A stretch of 64,000 bases of DNA, taken from Blastomonas sp. AAP53 (GTDB lineage: Bacteria > Pseudomonadota > Alphaproteobacteria > Sphingomonadales > Sphingomonadaceae). The notes below the pieces were generated by a model. It did no database searches. It was not told where the DNA came from and saw only the letters and a list, made by a program, of their open reading frames with translations. Below, piece after piece: positions 42,695 through 52,314 of this stretch (within the stretch, counting starts at the first letter, position 1; each line of letters begins with the position of its first letter). Made by a program: the position numbers and the translations under genes. The stretch covers positions 372,001 to 436,000 of the forward strand of contig NZ_ANFZ01000006.1 of NCBI RefSeq assembly GCF_000331245.1, in the 5' to 3' direction.

Positions 42695-44638
42695 ATGGCA
42701 GGCCGTCCCGCACATCCCAATGACAGCAATCCGCGCGCACCCGACCGCTTTCTGGAGGAAGCGGCGACGTACAGCGTGCGCGGGGCTGATACGCCCGACC
42801 TCGACGTCGGTGTCGCTGCCATCCGCAACACGCTGAAATCACTGCCGACGCGGCCTGGTGTCTACCGGATGCTCGATGCACGCGGCGATGTGCTCTATGT
42901 CGGCAAGGCGCGGATGCTCAAGAACCGGGTGACCAACTATACCCAGGTCGACAAGTTGCCGCGCCGGTTGCAGCGGATGGTGTCGCTCACCCGGTCAATG
43001 CTGATCGTCACCACCAACAGCGAGGCCGAGGCATTGCTGCTCGAGGCACAGCTGATCAAGCGCTATCGCCCGGCGTACAACGTGCTGCTGCGCGACGACA
43101 AGAGCTTCCCCTACATCCTGCTGCGCGAGGACCACGACTTCCCGCGCATGTCCAAATATCGCGGCGCGCAGAAGTACAAGGGCCAGTATTTCGGCCCCTT
43201 CGCCAGCGCCGGATCGGTGACCAGCACATTGAATTCGCTGCAGAAGCTGTTCCTGCTGCGCTCGTGCTCGGACAGCTTTTTCGCCAACCGATCGCGGCCC
43301 TGCCTGCTGTACCAGATCAAGCGCTGCTCGGCGCCGTGCGTGGACCGGATCAGCAAGGCGGATTACGCTGCGCTTGTCGGCGATGCGCGCGCGTTCCTCA
43401 CCGGCAAGTCGACCGACGTTCAGGCCAAATTGGGCGCGCGGATGGAGGCGGCGGCGCAGGCGCTCGATTTCGAGAGTGCGGCGGCCTATCGCGACCGATT
43501 GAAGGCTTTGACCTTCATTCAGGGCAGCCAGGCGGTCAACGCGAACGGGATTGCCGATGCCGATGTGTTTGCGATGGCGAGCCAGGGCGGCACGGTCTGC
43601 ATCCAGGCGTTCTTCATCCGCGCCGGGCAGAACTGGGGCCATCGCAGCTTCTTCCCCGCGCATGTTCAGGAGCTCGACGAGGCCGAGATCCTCACCAGCT
43701 TCCTGATGCAATTCTATCAGGACATGCCGCCGCCGCGGCTGATCCTCACCGATCGCACGCCGTTCGAATGCGATCTGGTGGTCGAGGCGCTGTCGGCCAA
43801 CATGACGCACAAGCTCGAACTGCTGGTGCCCCAGCGCGGCGAGCGCAAGCGGCTGATCGAGCAGGCGCAGCGCAATGCGCTCGAGGAACTGCAGCGCCGC
43901 GTCGCCGAGAGCGCCAGCCAGACGAAGTACCTCGCCGAGATGGCCGATCTGTTCGGGCTCGACGGCCCACCTGATCGCATCGAGGTCTATGACAACAGCC
44001 ATATCCAGGGTACCAATGCGCTTGGCGCGATGGTGGTCGCGGGGCCGGAGGGCTTCCGCAAGGCGGCGTATCGCAAGTTCAACATCAAGCGCGCCGAAAC
44101 CGTGCCGGGCGATGATTATGCGATGATGCGCGAGGTATTCGAGCGCCGCTTTGCCCGCGCGCAGACCGACGATCCCGATCGCAGCGGCGGCGACTGGCCC
44201 GATCTGGTGCTGGTCGATGGCGGCAAGGGCCAGTTGAACGCGGCGATGGAGGCGCTCGCGGTGCTGGGTATCGACGATGTCGCATTGGTCGGCGTCGCCA
44301 AGGGGCCGGATCGCAACGCGGGCCGCGAGACCTTCTTCCTGCCCGATGGCAAGGAGTTCACGCTACCGACCAACAGCCCGGTGCTGTTCTATCTCCAGCG
44401 GCTGCGCGACGAGGCCCACCGCTTCGCCATCGGCGCGCACCGCACCAAGCGCAAGAAGGCGATGACCAGCAGCCCGCTCGACGAGGTGCCCGGCATCGGC
44501 CCCGCACGCAAGCGTGCGCTGCTGATGCACTTCGGCACCGCCAAGGCGGTGCGCAGCGCCAGCCTTCAGGACCTGCAAAAGGCCCCCGGCGTGTCGAAGG
44601 CGATGGCGCAGCTGGTCTATGACTATTTCCGGGGATGA
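42695..44638 (+). CDS. uvrC: Excinuclease ABC subunit C
   Basis: 647 residues. GIY-YIG nuclease domain at about 50-130 (GVYRMLDARGDVLYVGKA), a cysteine-rich region (CLLYQIKRCSAPCV), a UVR motif (about 245-280), the RNase H-like endonuclease domain (RIEVYDNSHIQGTNALGAMV, LVLVDGGKGQLNAA) and C-terminal helix-hairpin-helix repeats (VPGIGPARKRALLMHFG). It makes both incisions in nucleotide excision repair with UvrAB. The N-terminal 40 residues are an extra hydrophilic stretch; a later start is possible. Confidence 0.97.
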   Translation: MAGRPAHPNDSNPRAPDRFLEEAATYSVRGADTPDLDVGVAAIRNTLKSLPTRPGVYRMLDARGDVLYVGKARMLKNRVTNYTQVDKLPRRLQRMVSLTRSMLIVTTNSEAEALLLEAQLIKRYRPAYNVLLRDDKSFPYILLREDHDFPRMSKYRGAQKYKGQYFGPFASAGSVTSTLNSLQKLFLLRSCSDSFFANRSRPCLLYQIKRCSAPCVDRISKADYAALVGDARAFLTGKSTDVQAKLGARMEAAAQALDFESAAAYRDRLKALTFIQGSQAVNANGIADADVFAMASQGGTVCIQAFFIRAGQNWGHRSFFPAHVQELDEAEILTSFLMQFYQDMPPPRLILTDRTPFECDLVVEALSANMTHKLELLVPQRGERKRLIEQAQRNALEELQRRVAESASQTKYLAEMADLFGLDGPPDRIEVYDNSHIQGTNALGAMVVAGPEGFRKAAYRKFNIKRAETVPGDDYAMMREVFERRFARAQTDDPDRSGGDWPDLVLVDGGKGQLNAAMEALAVLGIDDVALVGVAKGPDRNAGRETFFLPDGKEFTLPTNSPVLFYLQRLRDEAHRFAIGAHRTKRKKAMTSSPLDEVPGIGPARKRALLMHFGTAKAVRSASLQDLQKAPGVSKAMAQLVYDYFRG

Positions 44639-44678
44639 TGTAACTCAGCTACACTGTTAAGTGTTATGGGGTCGTCTG

Positions 44679-45401
44679 ATGGGTCTCGACATAATGGTTG
44701 GATGGCTAGCGCAGAACCGGCGCTGCCTCGCAGACGAGGAGTTCCGGTCGCTGTTCGAGCCTTTCGATTCGCTGAATGAGGTGTTGGTAGAAGGCGGTGC
44801 GCCACCACACCACGAGCCGCTCGACGTTGCCGACGATGATGTGTTCGAAGCGCAGATGTGGGGCTATAACGGTCTCCGCATGGTTCGTCGCGTTGCGGCG
44901 CACTGGGCTTTGGAGGGGAGGTTGCCTCCGCCAATCGCATACGACGAAGTCGATGAAGTACCGGTTCTAGACCAGCTGTATGCGGCACATAACGAGTTTA
45001 TGGCCCGAGAATCTTCGCGCGGGCTATTGTCGCGTTTTGCCAAATCTAAGCCTGCACCAGCTTTCGCCCAACTTCTGTTGCACTCCGATTGTGAAGGCTT
45101 TTATCTGCCGCGCCGGATGGATAGGGTAATCTTCGATAGCGGCGATCCCCAGCGGGAAGGCGTTGGCTACATGGTCGGTTCCGCGCCCCTGCTGTGGGAA
45201 GAGTGTCAATTGTTGGCTTCATGCATTGACCTCCCTGAGGGGCTCGACACACAGGACGAGCAACTTTGGGAATTTGCCGACAGGCCTTCGAAGACGGGGC
45301 CTCTCTGGCAACAATACGGCGTAGAAGCATACTGTCTGACGGTCCTGATGCGAGCCACCGAGGCATCTGCTCGGCTGGGAGCTGCAGTCCAGTTCGTTTG
45401 A
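44679..45401 (+). CDS. Hypothetical protein (accessory insert after uvrC)
   Basis: 240 residues from ATG 44679 (MGLDIMVGWLAQN). No signal peptide or membrane helix; acidic, with conserved-looking blocks AQMWGYNGLRMVRRVAAHW, LLLHSDCEGFYLP and VGYMVGSAPLLWEECQLLA. I do not recognise the family; the overall look (cytoplasmic, acidic, alone, lower GC and different codon use from uvrC and recO) resembles immunity-like or stress proteins on islands, but this is only an impression. It lies between uvrC and a small ribbon-helix-helix gene. Confidence 0.65.
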   Translation: MGLDIMVGWLAQNRRCLADEEFRSLFEPFDSLNEVLVEGGAPPHHEPLDVADDDVFEAQMWGYNGLRMVRRVAAHWALEGRLPPPIAYDEVDEVPVLDQLYAAHNEFMARESSRGLLSRFAKSKPAPAFAQLLLHSDCEGFYLPRRMDRVIFDSGDPQREGVGYMVGSAPLLWEECQLLASCIDLPEGLDTQDEQLWEFADRPSKTGPLWQQYGVEAYCLTVLMRATEASARLGAAVQFV

Positions 45402-45554
45402 TCAGCCAAGGTGCTAGTTTGTGAGTAATGACTGGGCTTTTACTGGTCCATTTTCGATGAGATTGCGCAGGGACCCCTGTCCATTTTCTGCCGCACAGTT
45501 ACGATGCAAGCGGCCTTTCATAAGGTCGTATGAAGCGAAAATCTGGATCTTTCG

Positions 45555-45713
45555 GTGGACAAATCGACCGACACGCAACGCGTAAGCCTCAAAATGCCTC
45601 CGGAGCTGCCTGAAAGGCTCGATCGGGCGGCAAGCAGGCGCGGCGTGTCTTTGCAATCCCTGATCAAGGTGTGGATTGGCGATAAGCTGGATCAACTTGC
45701 CGACCTGCGCTAG
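45555..45713 (+). CDS. Small ribbon-helix-helix (CopG/Arc-type) protein
   Basis: 52 residues starting with GTG; a short gene easily missed. The sequence TQRVSLKMPPELPERLDRAA, then RRGVSLQSLIKVWIGDKLDQ has the strand-helix-helix form of CopG-type antitoxin or regulator DNA-binding domains. An in-frame stop lies 24 bases upstream, and no toxin gene is visible in the 150 bases before it, so it may be an orphan antitoxin or a remnant. It ends nine bases before the recO start. The ribosome site is weak (GGA eight bases upstream). Confidence 0.55.
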   Translation: MDKSTDTQRVSLKMPPELPERLDRAASRRGVSLQSLIKVWIGDKLDQLADLR

Positions 45714-45722
45714 GGCGTTTAA

Positions 45723-46457
45723 ATGCCCATAATCCGCACCCCCGCGATCGTCTGCACGGTGCGAAAGCATGGCGAGCATGGGGCGGTGGCGCGGCTGTTT
45801 ACGCCCGAGCATGGCCTGCAGGCAGGCTATGTGCAGGGCGGGCGGTCGACAGCGATGCGCCCCGTGCTGATGCCTGCCAATCTGGTGACCGCAGAGCTGC
45901 GCAGTCGCTCGCCCGATCAGCTTGCCAGCCTGACGGTCGAGCTTTCCACCAGCCGCGCGCCTTATTATGCCGAGCCGCTGGCGGCGGCGGCGTTCGAGTG
46001 GGTGACGTTGCTGACCGCGACGGTCGCGCCCGATGATCAGCCTTTCCCCCGGCTCTATGCCGCGCTGGCCGCGCTGCTCGAACTGGTTTGTGTTGCCCCC
46101 TCGGCGCGCTGGTGGGCGCAGGCGATGGTGCGGTATGAGGCGCTGCTGCTCGCCGAACTCGGATTCGGGCTCGATTTGCAACGCTGTGCGGTCACCGGCG
46201 AGCGCGAGGATCTGGCCTATGTCAGCCCGCGCACCGGGCGCGCGGTGTCGCTGCACGCCGCCGGAGTCTATGCCGAAAAGCTGCTGGTGCTGCCCGCGTT
46301 CATGACCAGTGATGCCGAGCCCGATTGGGAGCAGCTGCTGCAGGGCTTTGCACTCACCGGGCATTTCATCGAGCGTCAGTTCTTTGCCGAACGCCGTGCC
46401 GATCCGCTGGCGGCGCGGGTGATGATGATCGACCGCTTGAGGCGGATCGCGGGCTGA
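45723..46457 (+). CDS. recO: DNA repair protein RecO
   Basis: 244 residues. N-terminal OB fold (PAIVCTVRKHGEHGAVARLFTPEHG), helical middle, and the C-terminal region LGFGLDLQRCAVTGE with YVSPRTGRAVS, where the usual zinc-finger cysteines are mostly missing (only one remains), as in several alphaproteobacteria. RecO loads RecA with RecR and anneals single strands. It starts nine bases after the small RHH gene; leuB follows after 81 bases. Confidence 0.93.
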   Translation: MPIIRTPAIVCTVRKHGEHGAVARLFTPEHGLQAGYVQGGRSTAMRPVLMPANLVTAELRSRSPDQLASLTVELSTSRAPYYAEPLAAAAFEWVTLLTATVAPDDQPFPRLYAALAALLELVCVAPSARWWAQAMVRYEALLLAELGFGLDLQRCAVTGEREDLAYVSPRTGRAVSLHAAGVYAEKLLVLPAFMTSDAEPDWEQLLQGFALTGHFIERQFFAERRADPLAARVMMIDRLRRIAG

Positions 46458-46538
46458 TCGCTCGCTTCGCGCAAAACAATGTTGCCTGAATGCGCCGCCG
46501 GACGCTATGCGCGCGGCGATCACAGACAGGAACACGAC

Positions 46539-47600
46539 ATGAAAATTGCAATTCTCCCCGGCGACGGCATCGGTCCGGAAATCATGGCCGAGGCCGTCCG
46601 CGTGCTGCGCGCGCTCAACCTGCCGGGTGTGGAATTGCACGATGGCCTTGTCGGCGCCGCGGCCTGGCGCGTCCACGGCCACCCGCTGCCCCCCGAGACG
46701 CTCGCGTTGATGCACGAGAGCGATGCCCTGCTGTTCGGCGCGGTGGGCGATCCCGCCTGCGATGGCCTGGAGCGGCATCTGCGCCCCGAACAGGCGGTGC
46801 TGGGGATGCGCAAGGAGTTGGGGCTATTCGCCAACCTGCGCCCCGCCAAGGTGTTTCCGGGGCTGGAGGCGCATAGCTCGCTGCGGCCCGAGGTCGCGGG
46901 CGCGATCGACCTGATGATCGTGCGCGAACTCAATGGCGATGTGTATTTCGGCGAGAAGGGGATGCGCACCACCAGCGACGGTCAGCGTGAGGGCTATGAC
47001 ATCATGTCCTATAGCGAAAGCGAGGTGCGCCGCATCGCGCATGTCGCGTTCCGCACCGCGCAAGGTCGTTCGGGACGGCTGTGCTCGGTCGACAAGGCCA
47101 ATGTGCTAGAAACCTCGCAGCTTTGGCGTGATGTGATGATCGAGGTGGCGGCGGAATATCCCGATGTCACGCTCGAGCACATGTATGTCGACAACGCCGC
47201 GATGCAGCTGGTCCGCGCACCGGGCAAGTTCGACACCATCGTCACCGGCAACCTGTTCGGCGACATATTGTCCGACCAGGCGAGCATGTGCGTCGGCTCT
47301 ATCGGCCTTCTTGCCTCGGCGTCGCTGGGCGCGGAGCAGACCGCGTTCGGCACCAAGGGCGCGTACGAACCGATCCACGGCAGCGCACCCGACATCGCGG
47401 GCAAGGGCCTCGCCAATCCGGTCGCGATGATCCTGTCGGCTGCGATGATGCTGCGCCACAGCTTCGGGCTGGAGGCAGAGGCCGCGCGGATCGAGTCGGC
47501 GGTGGCGACTGCGCTCAACGCAGGCGCGCTGGGCGCGGATCTCGGCGGGACGATGGGCACGGTCGCGATCGGTGACGCGGTGCTCGCGGCGCTGGGCTGA
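46539..47600 (+). CDS. leuB: 3-isopropylmalate dehydrogenase
   Basis: 353 residues from ATG 46539 ([15 protein letters not shown]). Typical motifs: the substrate-binding [12 protein letters not shown] region, GDVYFGEKG, catalytic Lys and Tyr regions ([15 protein letters not shown]), the metal-binding region with the family's D-x-x-x-D aspartates ([10 protein letters not shown]) and [12 protein letters not shown]. Converts 3-isopropylmalate to the 2-oxo acid in leucine synthesis using NAD. No other leu genes adjoin it here. The gap from recO shows no clear signal. Confidence 0.96.
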   Translation: MKIAILPGDGIGPEIMAEAVRVLRALNLPGVELHDGLVGAAAWRVHGHPLPPETLALMHESDALLFGAVGDPACDGLERHLRPEQAVLGMRKELGLFANLRPAKVFPGLEAHSSLRPEVAGAIDLMIVRELNGDVYFGEKGMRTTSDGQREGYDIMSYSESEVRRIAHVAFRTAQGRSGRLCSVDKANVLETSQLWRDVMIEVAAEYPDVTLEHMYVDNAAMQLVRAPGKFDTIVTGNLFGDILSDQASMCVGSIGLLASASLGAEQTAFGTKGAYEPIHGSAPDIAGKGLANPVAMILSAAMMLRHSFGLEAEAARIESAVATALNAGALGADLGGTMGTVAIGDAVLAALG

Positions 47601-47618
47601 TCTCTACTGGCCTGATCT

Positions 47619-47999
47619 TTACTGGGTCGCAACCCACCAGAGGTGACCCGCCGGATCGCGAAAACCGCCCCTGAGATCATCGTCGGCGGCTTTGCGTATC
47701 GGCGGCTGAACCGCCTCAGCCCCTGCCGCCATCGCGCGATCGTAAACGGCCTGAGCGTCTGCGACATAGACATGGAGATGGACCTCCGCCGACAGATAGT
47801 CTGTCGCGCCGCCGCCTATCATCACTATGCTATCGTCGATCCGCACCTCGCCGTGCATCAGCGAACCATCGGGTCGGTCAAAGCGGCGAAGGAGTGACGC
47901 GCCAAAAACCGCTATCAGAAAGTATATCACCCGTTCGGGTTCAGGACAGATCAAATAGGGACTCACCGATGGGTAGCTTGGGGGTTTCCAGTCTCTCAT
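47619..47999 (-). CDS. VOC/glyoxalase-like protein
   Basis: 126 residues from ATG 47999, chosen because GGAG lies six bases upstream; the frame is open further. Single vicinal-oxygen-chelate unit of PhnB/YdcJ-like type: SPYLICPEPERVIYFLIAVFG, then HGEVRIDDSIVMIGG, then FRDPAGHLWWVATQ. Function unknown; such proteins often bind metals or drugs. Convergent with leuB, 18 bases from its stop. Confidence 0.8.
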   Translation of the reverse strand: MRDWKPPSYPSVSPYLICPEPERVIYFLIAVFGASLLRRFDRPDGSLMHGEVRIDDSIVMIGGGATDYLSAEVHLHVYVADAQAVYDRAMAAGAEAVQPPIRKAADDDLRGGFRDPAGHLWWVATQ

Positions 48000-48098
48000 G
48001 CCCGCTCCATTCTGCATGGTCGGTTGACGCCTGAATGATAGCGCAGAGCCCGTCCAGATACCACTGAACATCCTATATCGCGGGAGAGTGGAGGCGGC

Positions 48099-49367
48099 TC
48101 AACCTCGTTCGCGCGCCACTTCGCGCCAGCCGATGTCTCGGCGGCAGAAGCCGGTGGGGAAGGTGATGGCATCGACTGCTGCATAGGCGGCGGTCTGCGC
48201 CTCGGTCACGCAGCTGCCGGTACCGGTGACGTTGAGCACGCGGCCACCATTGGCGACCAATGCGCCGTCCTTCAGCGCGGTGCCTGCGTGGAACACCTTC
48301 GCGTCGCCCACATCGCCCAGCGTGATCGCGCCGCCCTTTTCGGGGGTGCCGGGATAGCCCTTGGCGGCCATTACCACGGTCAGCGCATAGTCGCCCGAAA
48401 ACCGGGGAGCGGGGCAGTTTGCCAGCTCGCCCTTTGCGGTCGCGAGGAGCAATTCGGCCAGATCACTCTGCAGACGGGTCATCAGCACCTGGCACTCGGG
48501 ATCGCCGAAGCGGCAATTGTATTCAATCAGCTTGGGCCCTTCGCTGGTCAGCATCAGCCCGGCGAACAGCACGCCCGAATAGGGCATGCCCTCGGCGGCG
48601 AGCGTCGCGACGGTCGGCGCAATGATCCGCTCCATCACCTGGGCTTCTAGCTCGGCGGTCAGCACCGGCGCGGGGCTGTACGCACCCATGCCCCCGGTGT
48701 TGGGCCCGGTATCGCCTTCACCCACCCGTTTATGGTCCTGCGCCGATCCGAACGCGACGATCGCGCTGCCATCGGTAATCGCAAAGAAGCTCGCCTCTTC
48801 GCCGGTCATGAACTCCTCGATGACCACCTCGGCTCCGGCCTCGCCGAAGGCACCCGCGAACATATGACCAATCGCGTCGTCCGCTTCCTCGGCGGTCTCG
48901 GCGATGATCACGCCCTTGCCCGCAGCCAGGCCATCGGCCTTGATCACCACCGGCAGGTCGAAATCGGCGAGCGCCGCACGCGCCTCTGCCGCATGGCTGG
49001 CGCGGACATAGCGTGCGGTCGGGATGTCGGCGCGGTCGCACAGCGCCTTGGTGAACCCCTTGGAGCCTTCCAGCTGCGCCGCTTTCGCGGACGGTCCGAA
49101 AACGGGCACTCCGGCGGCGCGCAGACTGTCTGCCAGGCCATCGACCAGCGGCGCTTCGGGGCCGATGACGACCAGGCCAATGGTTTGCTCGGCACAGAAT
49201 GCCGCAGCTGCTGCATGATCGGTCACGGCGAGGTCGACACAGGTCGCATGCTCTGCGATGCCCGGATTGCCCGGCGCGGCGAAGATGCTTTCGACCTGCG
49301 GGGATTGCGCCAATTTCCAGCACAGGGCATGTTCGCGTCCGCCGCTCCCCACCAACAGGATATTCAT
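48099..49367 (-). CDS. purD: Phosphoribosylamine-glycine ligase
   Basis: 422 residues from the ATG at 49367 ([18 protein letters not shown]). ATP-grasp enzyme: [33 protein letters not shown], the ATP loop, [14 protein letters not shown], and [11 protein letters not shown]. Second step-pair of purine synthesis, joining glycine to phosphoribosylamine. The GGGGTCGGGC ribosome site is inside xseA on the opposite strand, and the start codon overlaps the xseA start codon (see xseA). The promoter must lie inside xseA. Confidence 0.97.
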   Translation of the reverse strand: MNILLVGSGGREHALCWKLAQSPQVESIFAAPGNPGIAEHATCVDLAVTDHAAAAAFCAEQTIGLVVIGPEAPLVDGLADSLRAAGVPVFGPSAKAAQLEGSKGFTKALCDRADIPTARYVRASHAAEARAALADFDLPVVIKADGLAAGKGVIIAETAEEADDAIGHMFAGAFGEAGAEVVIEEFMTGEEASFFAITDGSAIVAFGSAQDHKRVGEGDTGPNTGGMGAYSPAPVLTAELEAQVMERIIAPTVATLAAEGMPYSGVLFAGLMLTSEGPKLIEYNCRFGDPECQVLMTRLQSDLAELLLATAKGELANCPAPRFSGDYALTVVMAAKGYPGTPEKGGAITLGDVGDAKVFHAGTALKDGALVANGGRVLNVTGTGSCVTEAQTAAYAAVDAITFPTGFCRRDIGWREVARERG

Positions 49368-50823
49368 GCCCGACCCCTTTTCAGATGATGCCAATTCGCG
49401 TTCGGGCGGGCTGTTAGCCCAGATGGCGGCGGGCGACAACGCCCCGCCGCTGTCAGTTTCGGAAATCTCGAACGCATTGAAGCGCATGGTCGAGGATCGT
49501 TTCGGGCATGTGCGGATTCGAGGCGAGATTTCGGGGTTCAAGCGTGCCGCATCGGGGCATTGCTATCTGGCGCTGAAGGACGACAAGGCGGTCATCGACG
49601 GGATCATCTGGAAGGGCACCGCGCAGCGGCTGAACTTTGCGCCCGAAGACGGGCTCGACGTCATCGCCACCGGCAAGCTGACGACCTTCCCGGGCCGCTC
49701 GAAGTATCAGATCACCATCGAATCGCTCGAGCTCGCGGGCGAAGGCGCGCTGATGCAGCTGTTCGAGAAGCTGAAGGCGCGGCTGGCGGGCGAGGGGCTG
49801 TTCGACCAGCAGCGCAAGCGCCCGCTGCCGTTTCTGCCGCGCACCATCGGCGTGGTGACTTCGCCGACCGGCTCGGTGATCCGCGATATCCTCCACCGGC
49901 TGGCCGACCGCTTCCCCAGCCATGTGCTGGTCTGGCCGGTGCTGGTGCAGGGCGAGGGCGCTGCGGCGCAGGTGGCAGCGGCGGTGCGCGGCTTCGGCGC
50001 GATGCCGATAGCCGAGAGGCCCGACCTCTTGATCGTCGCGCGCGGTGGCGGCTCGATCGAGGACCTTTGGGCGTTCAATGAAGAGCCGGTGGTCCGCGCG
50101 ATCGCCGAGAGCGGCATCCCGGTGATTTCCGCGGTGGGGCATGAGACTGACACCACGCTTGCCGATTTCGCCGCCGACCGCCGCGCGCCGACGCCGACTG
50201 CTGCAGCCGAGATGGCGGTGCCGGTGCGCGCCGATCTGCTCGCGGGTCTTGGCGAGCTCGGACTGCGTGCCACGCGGGCGATCAACCGCAGCCAGGCATT
50301 GGCGCGCGAGCGGCTCGAGGCGCGGGCGCAGAGGCTGCCCAAGCTGCAGGATCTGCTCAGCCCGCAACAGCAGCGCGCCGATGATCTGGGCGAACGGCTT
50401 CGCGCTGCACTGGGGCTGCGGCTCGCCGATGCGCGCGGCACTCTGGCGCGCGCGTCCGGCGCCCTGCGCCCGGCGGTGCTGGATGCCCGCGCCGGGCTGG
50501 CGCGCGAGCGGCTGGCGCGACTGACGCTCGATCCGGCGGTGCTGGAACGGATCACCAGGCGGGCAGGGGAAAGGCTTGCCGGGCTGGAGCGGGTGCTCGC
50601 GCAGCTTGATCCGGATGCGCCGCTGCAGCGCGGCTATGCGCGGGTGACCAGCGGCGATGGCCGAACCTTGATCGACAAGGCATCGGCAACGGGCGAGCCA
50701 GCGCTGACGCTGCATTTCCGCGATGGGACGCTCGATGTCGCGCCGGTCGATGGCGCGGTGCCGGCACCTGCGCCGCGCGCCAAGCCCAAGCCGTCCGAAG
50801 CGCGCCAGCCCAGCTTTCTGTGA
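49366..50823 (+). CDS. xseA: Exodeoxyribonuclease VII large subunit
   Basis: 485 residues from ATG 49366, with CAGGA six bases upstream. N-terminal OB fold ([32 protein letters not shown] split), the catalytic domain ([63 protein letters not shown] split), a long coiled coil and C-terminal barrel ([10 protein letters not shown]). Degrades single-stranded DNA with XseB. The gene is divergent from purD and the two ATGs share the palindrome CATG. A later ATG at 49423 is a possible alternative start. Confidence 0.96.
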   Translation: MPDPFSDDANSRSGGLLAQMAAGDNAPPLSVSEISNALKRMVEDRFGHVRIRGEISGFKRAASGHCYLALKDDKAVIDGIIWKGTAQRLNFAPEDGLDVIATGKLTTFPGRSKYQITIESLELAGEGALMQLFEKLKARLAGEGLFDQQRKRPLPFLPRTIGVVTSPTGSVIRDILHRLADRFPSHVLVWPVLVQGEGAAAQVAAAVRGFGAMPIAERPDLLIVARGGGSIEDLWAFNEEPVVRAIAESGIPVISAVGHETDTTLADFAADRRAPTPTAAAEMAVPVRADLLAGLGELGLRATRAINRSQALARERLEARAQRLPKLQDLLSPQQQRADDLGERLRAALGLRLADARGTLARASGALRPAVLDARAGLARERLARLTLDPAVLERITRRAGERLAGLERVLAQLDPDAPLQRGYARVTSGDGRTLIDKASATGEPALTLHFRDGTLDVAPVDGAVPAPAPRAKPKPSEARQPSFL

Positions 50824-50932
50824 ACGGGCCCGTCCCGCAGATTTGCACCGGGGGCCACATTCGCTTATCCTGCGCCCAGAGTGGTTGCAGGCAGGGCGGG
50901 TCGCGTCTTGGTAAAGCTGCAATTCATACCCG

Positions 50933-51154
50933 ATGGAGCAATTCGAAACGATGCTGATGTCCAACCGCGATCGCGCAGCCCGCGTGCACTATATGGCGAA
51001 CGGCTTTCGCTTGCTCAGCGCCGGCGATCACGTGCTGTGCGCTGAAACCGGCCACAAGATCGATCTGGAAGAGCTGCGCTACTGGAGCGTCGAGCGGCAA
51101 GAGGCTTATGCCAGCTGCGAGATATCGGTGCGCGCCGCTCTGGGGCAGCGCTGA
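50933..51154 (+). CDS. DUF2093 protein
   Basis: 73 residues. Matches the small alphaproteobacterial DUF2093 family: VHYMANGFRLLSAGDHVLCAETGHKIDLEELRYWSVERQEAY contains the family core of a Gly-Asp turn, a CAxTG knuckle-like motif and the invariant YWSVxRQEAY. No known function; possibly a degenerate zinc-ribbon. It sits after xseA (109-base gap) and four bases before the M23 peptidase gene, an arrangement also seen in relatives. Confidence 0.85.
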   Translation: MEQFETMLMSNRDRAARVHYMANGFRLLSAGDHVLCAETGHKIDLEELRYWSVERQEAYASCEISVRAALGQR

Positions 51155-51158
51155 TCCG

Positions 51159-52085
51159 ATGATATGCGGGCGGCTTCTGGCTGGCGTGGCTGCGGTGATG
51201 CTCGCGGGTCCGGTGACGGCACAAACCACGCCTGCCAGGCCCCCAGTCCAAACCACCGCCAGCCAGGCCGATGGTCCGGACTTCCTCAAGCGGCCGTTTG
51301 GCACCATGCGTCCGCTCGCCAGCGGTATTCGCCTCGAGGGCGCACCAAGCCAGGGCGCATTGCTGCGCGGCACCGCGCCGCGCAATGTGACCGGGCTGGA
51401 CCTTGACGGGGTCAAGGTACCGATCGCCGAAGATGGTGCATTCCTGCTGGGTTTCCATCGCGATGCCCCGTCGCTGGGCGTGCTGACCGTCAGCTTTGGC
51501 GATGGCGGTGTAGTGAGCGAACCCCTGGCGATCGAGCCGCGATCCTGGCGGGTCGAATATGTTGCCGTGGCTGCCCGCGGCGGTGTGCCCAGCGCAGCCT
51601 TCATGGCCCGGCGCAAGCCCGAACTGGACATGATTGCCGCCGCCCGGTTGCGCGCATCGGACAGCAGCGGCTGGCGTCAGCCGTTCATCTGGCCCGCGCA
51701 AGGACGCATTTCCGGCATCTTCGGTTCGCAGCGTGTCTATGCGGGCGAGCCAGGCAGCTTCCACAGCGGCGTTGATGTCGCCGGAGCAGCGGGAACGCCG
51801 GTCATCGCGCCGGCTGACGGCGTAGTCATCCTGGCCGCGCCGACGCCCTTCTCGCTGGAGGGCAACCTGCTGATGATCGACCACGGCATGGGGCTGAACA
51901 GCGCGTTTCTCCACCTGTCGGCTATCGATGTGAAAGATGGCGAGCGCGTGCGGCAGGGTCAGCAGATCGGCCGAATCGGCGCGACAGGCCGCGCCACGGG
52001 CCCACATCTCCACTGGAGCATGAAGTGGAACGACGCCAGAATCGACCCGCAACTTCTGGTGGGTCCGATGGGGGTGGTTCGGTAA
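51159..52085 (+). CDS. M23-family (LytM) murein peptidase
   Basis: 308 residues from ATG 51159. Signal peptide (RLLAGVAAVMLAGPVTAQ). C-terminal LytM domain with the zinc and catalytic residues in place: SFHSGVDVAG (H and D), then GLNSAFLHLS and GPHLHW (HxH). An active endopeptidase cleaving peptidoglycan cross-links or activating partner proteins in the periplasm is expected. The region before the domain (about 60-190) is beta-rich. Likely co-transcribed with the DUF2093 gene. Confidence 0.92.
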   Translation: MICGRLLAGVAAVMLAGPVTAQTTPARPPVQTTASQADGPDFLKRPFGTMRPLASGIRLEGAPSQGALLRGTAPRNVTGLDLDGVKVPIAEDGAFLLGFHRDAPSLGVLTVSFGDGGVVSEPLAIEPRSWRVEYVAVAARGGVPSAAFMARRKPELDMIAAARLRASDSSGWRQPFIWPAQGRISGIFGSQRVYAGEPGSFHSGVDVAGAAGTPVIAPADGVVILAAPTPFSLEGNLLMIDHGMGLNSAFLHLSAIDVKDGERVRQGQQIGRIGATGRATGPHLHWSMKWNDARIDPQLLVGPMGVVR

Positions 52086-52314
52086 TTTTGTTACTTGCTC
52101 GTTTCTGAACAACTCGTAAATGTGTCATTCAGGTTACAGGGTCCCCCAAAAATGGCGGCGTATCGGGACGCTCGCTTTACAATATTTTTGCACTGCGGTT
52201 ACCTGCCCTTAGGTCTGGGGAGACCGAAGGGTGTTACATCTGGTCGCGCTTCGACCCCTGATTGCTGTTTTTTTGCGGAAGAACCGGATTGGTTCGCACA
52301 GGGGTTGTCCAAAA

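Noticed and set aside
45528-45600. A toxin or BrnA-like frame starting at ATG 45530 upstream of the RHH gene
   Set aside because: The frame reaches a stop quickly and shows no toxin motif; the GTG frame gives a clear ribbon-helix-helix protein.
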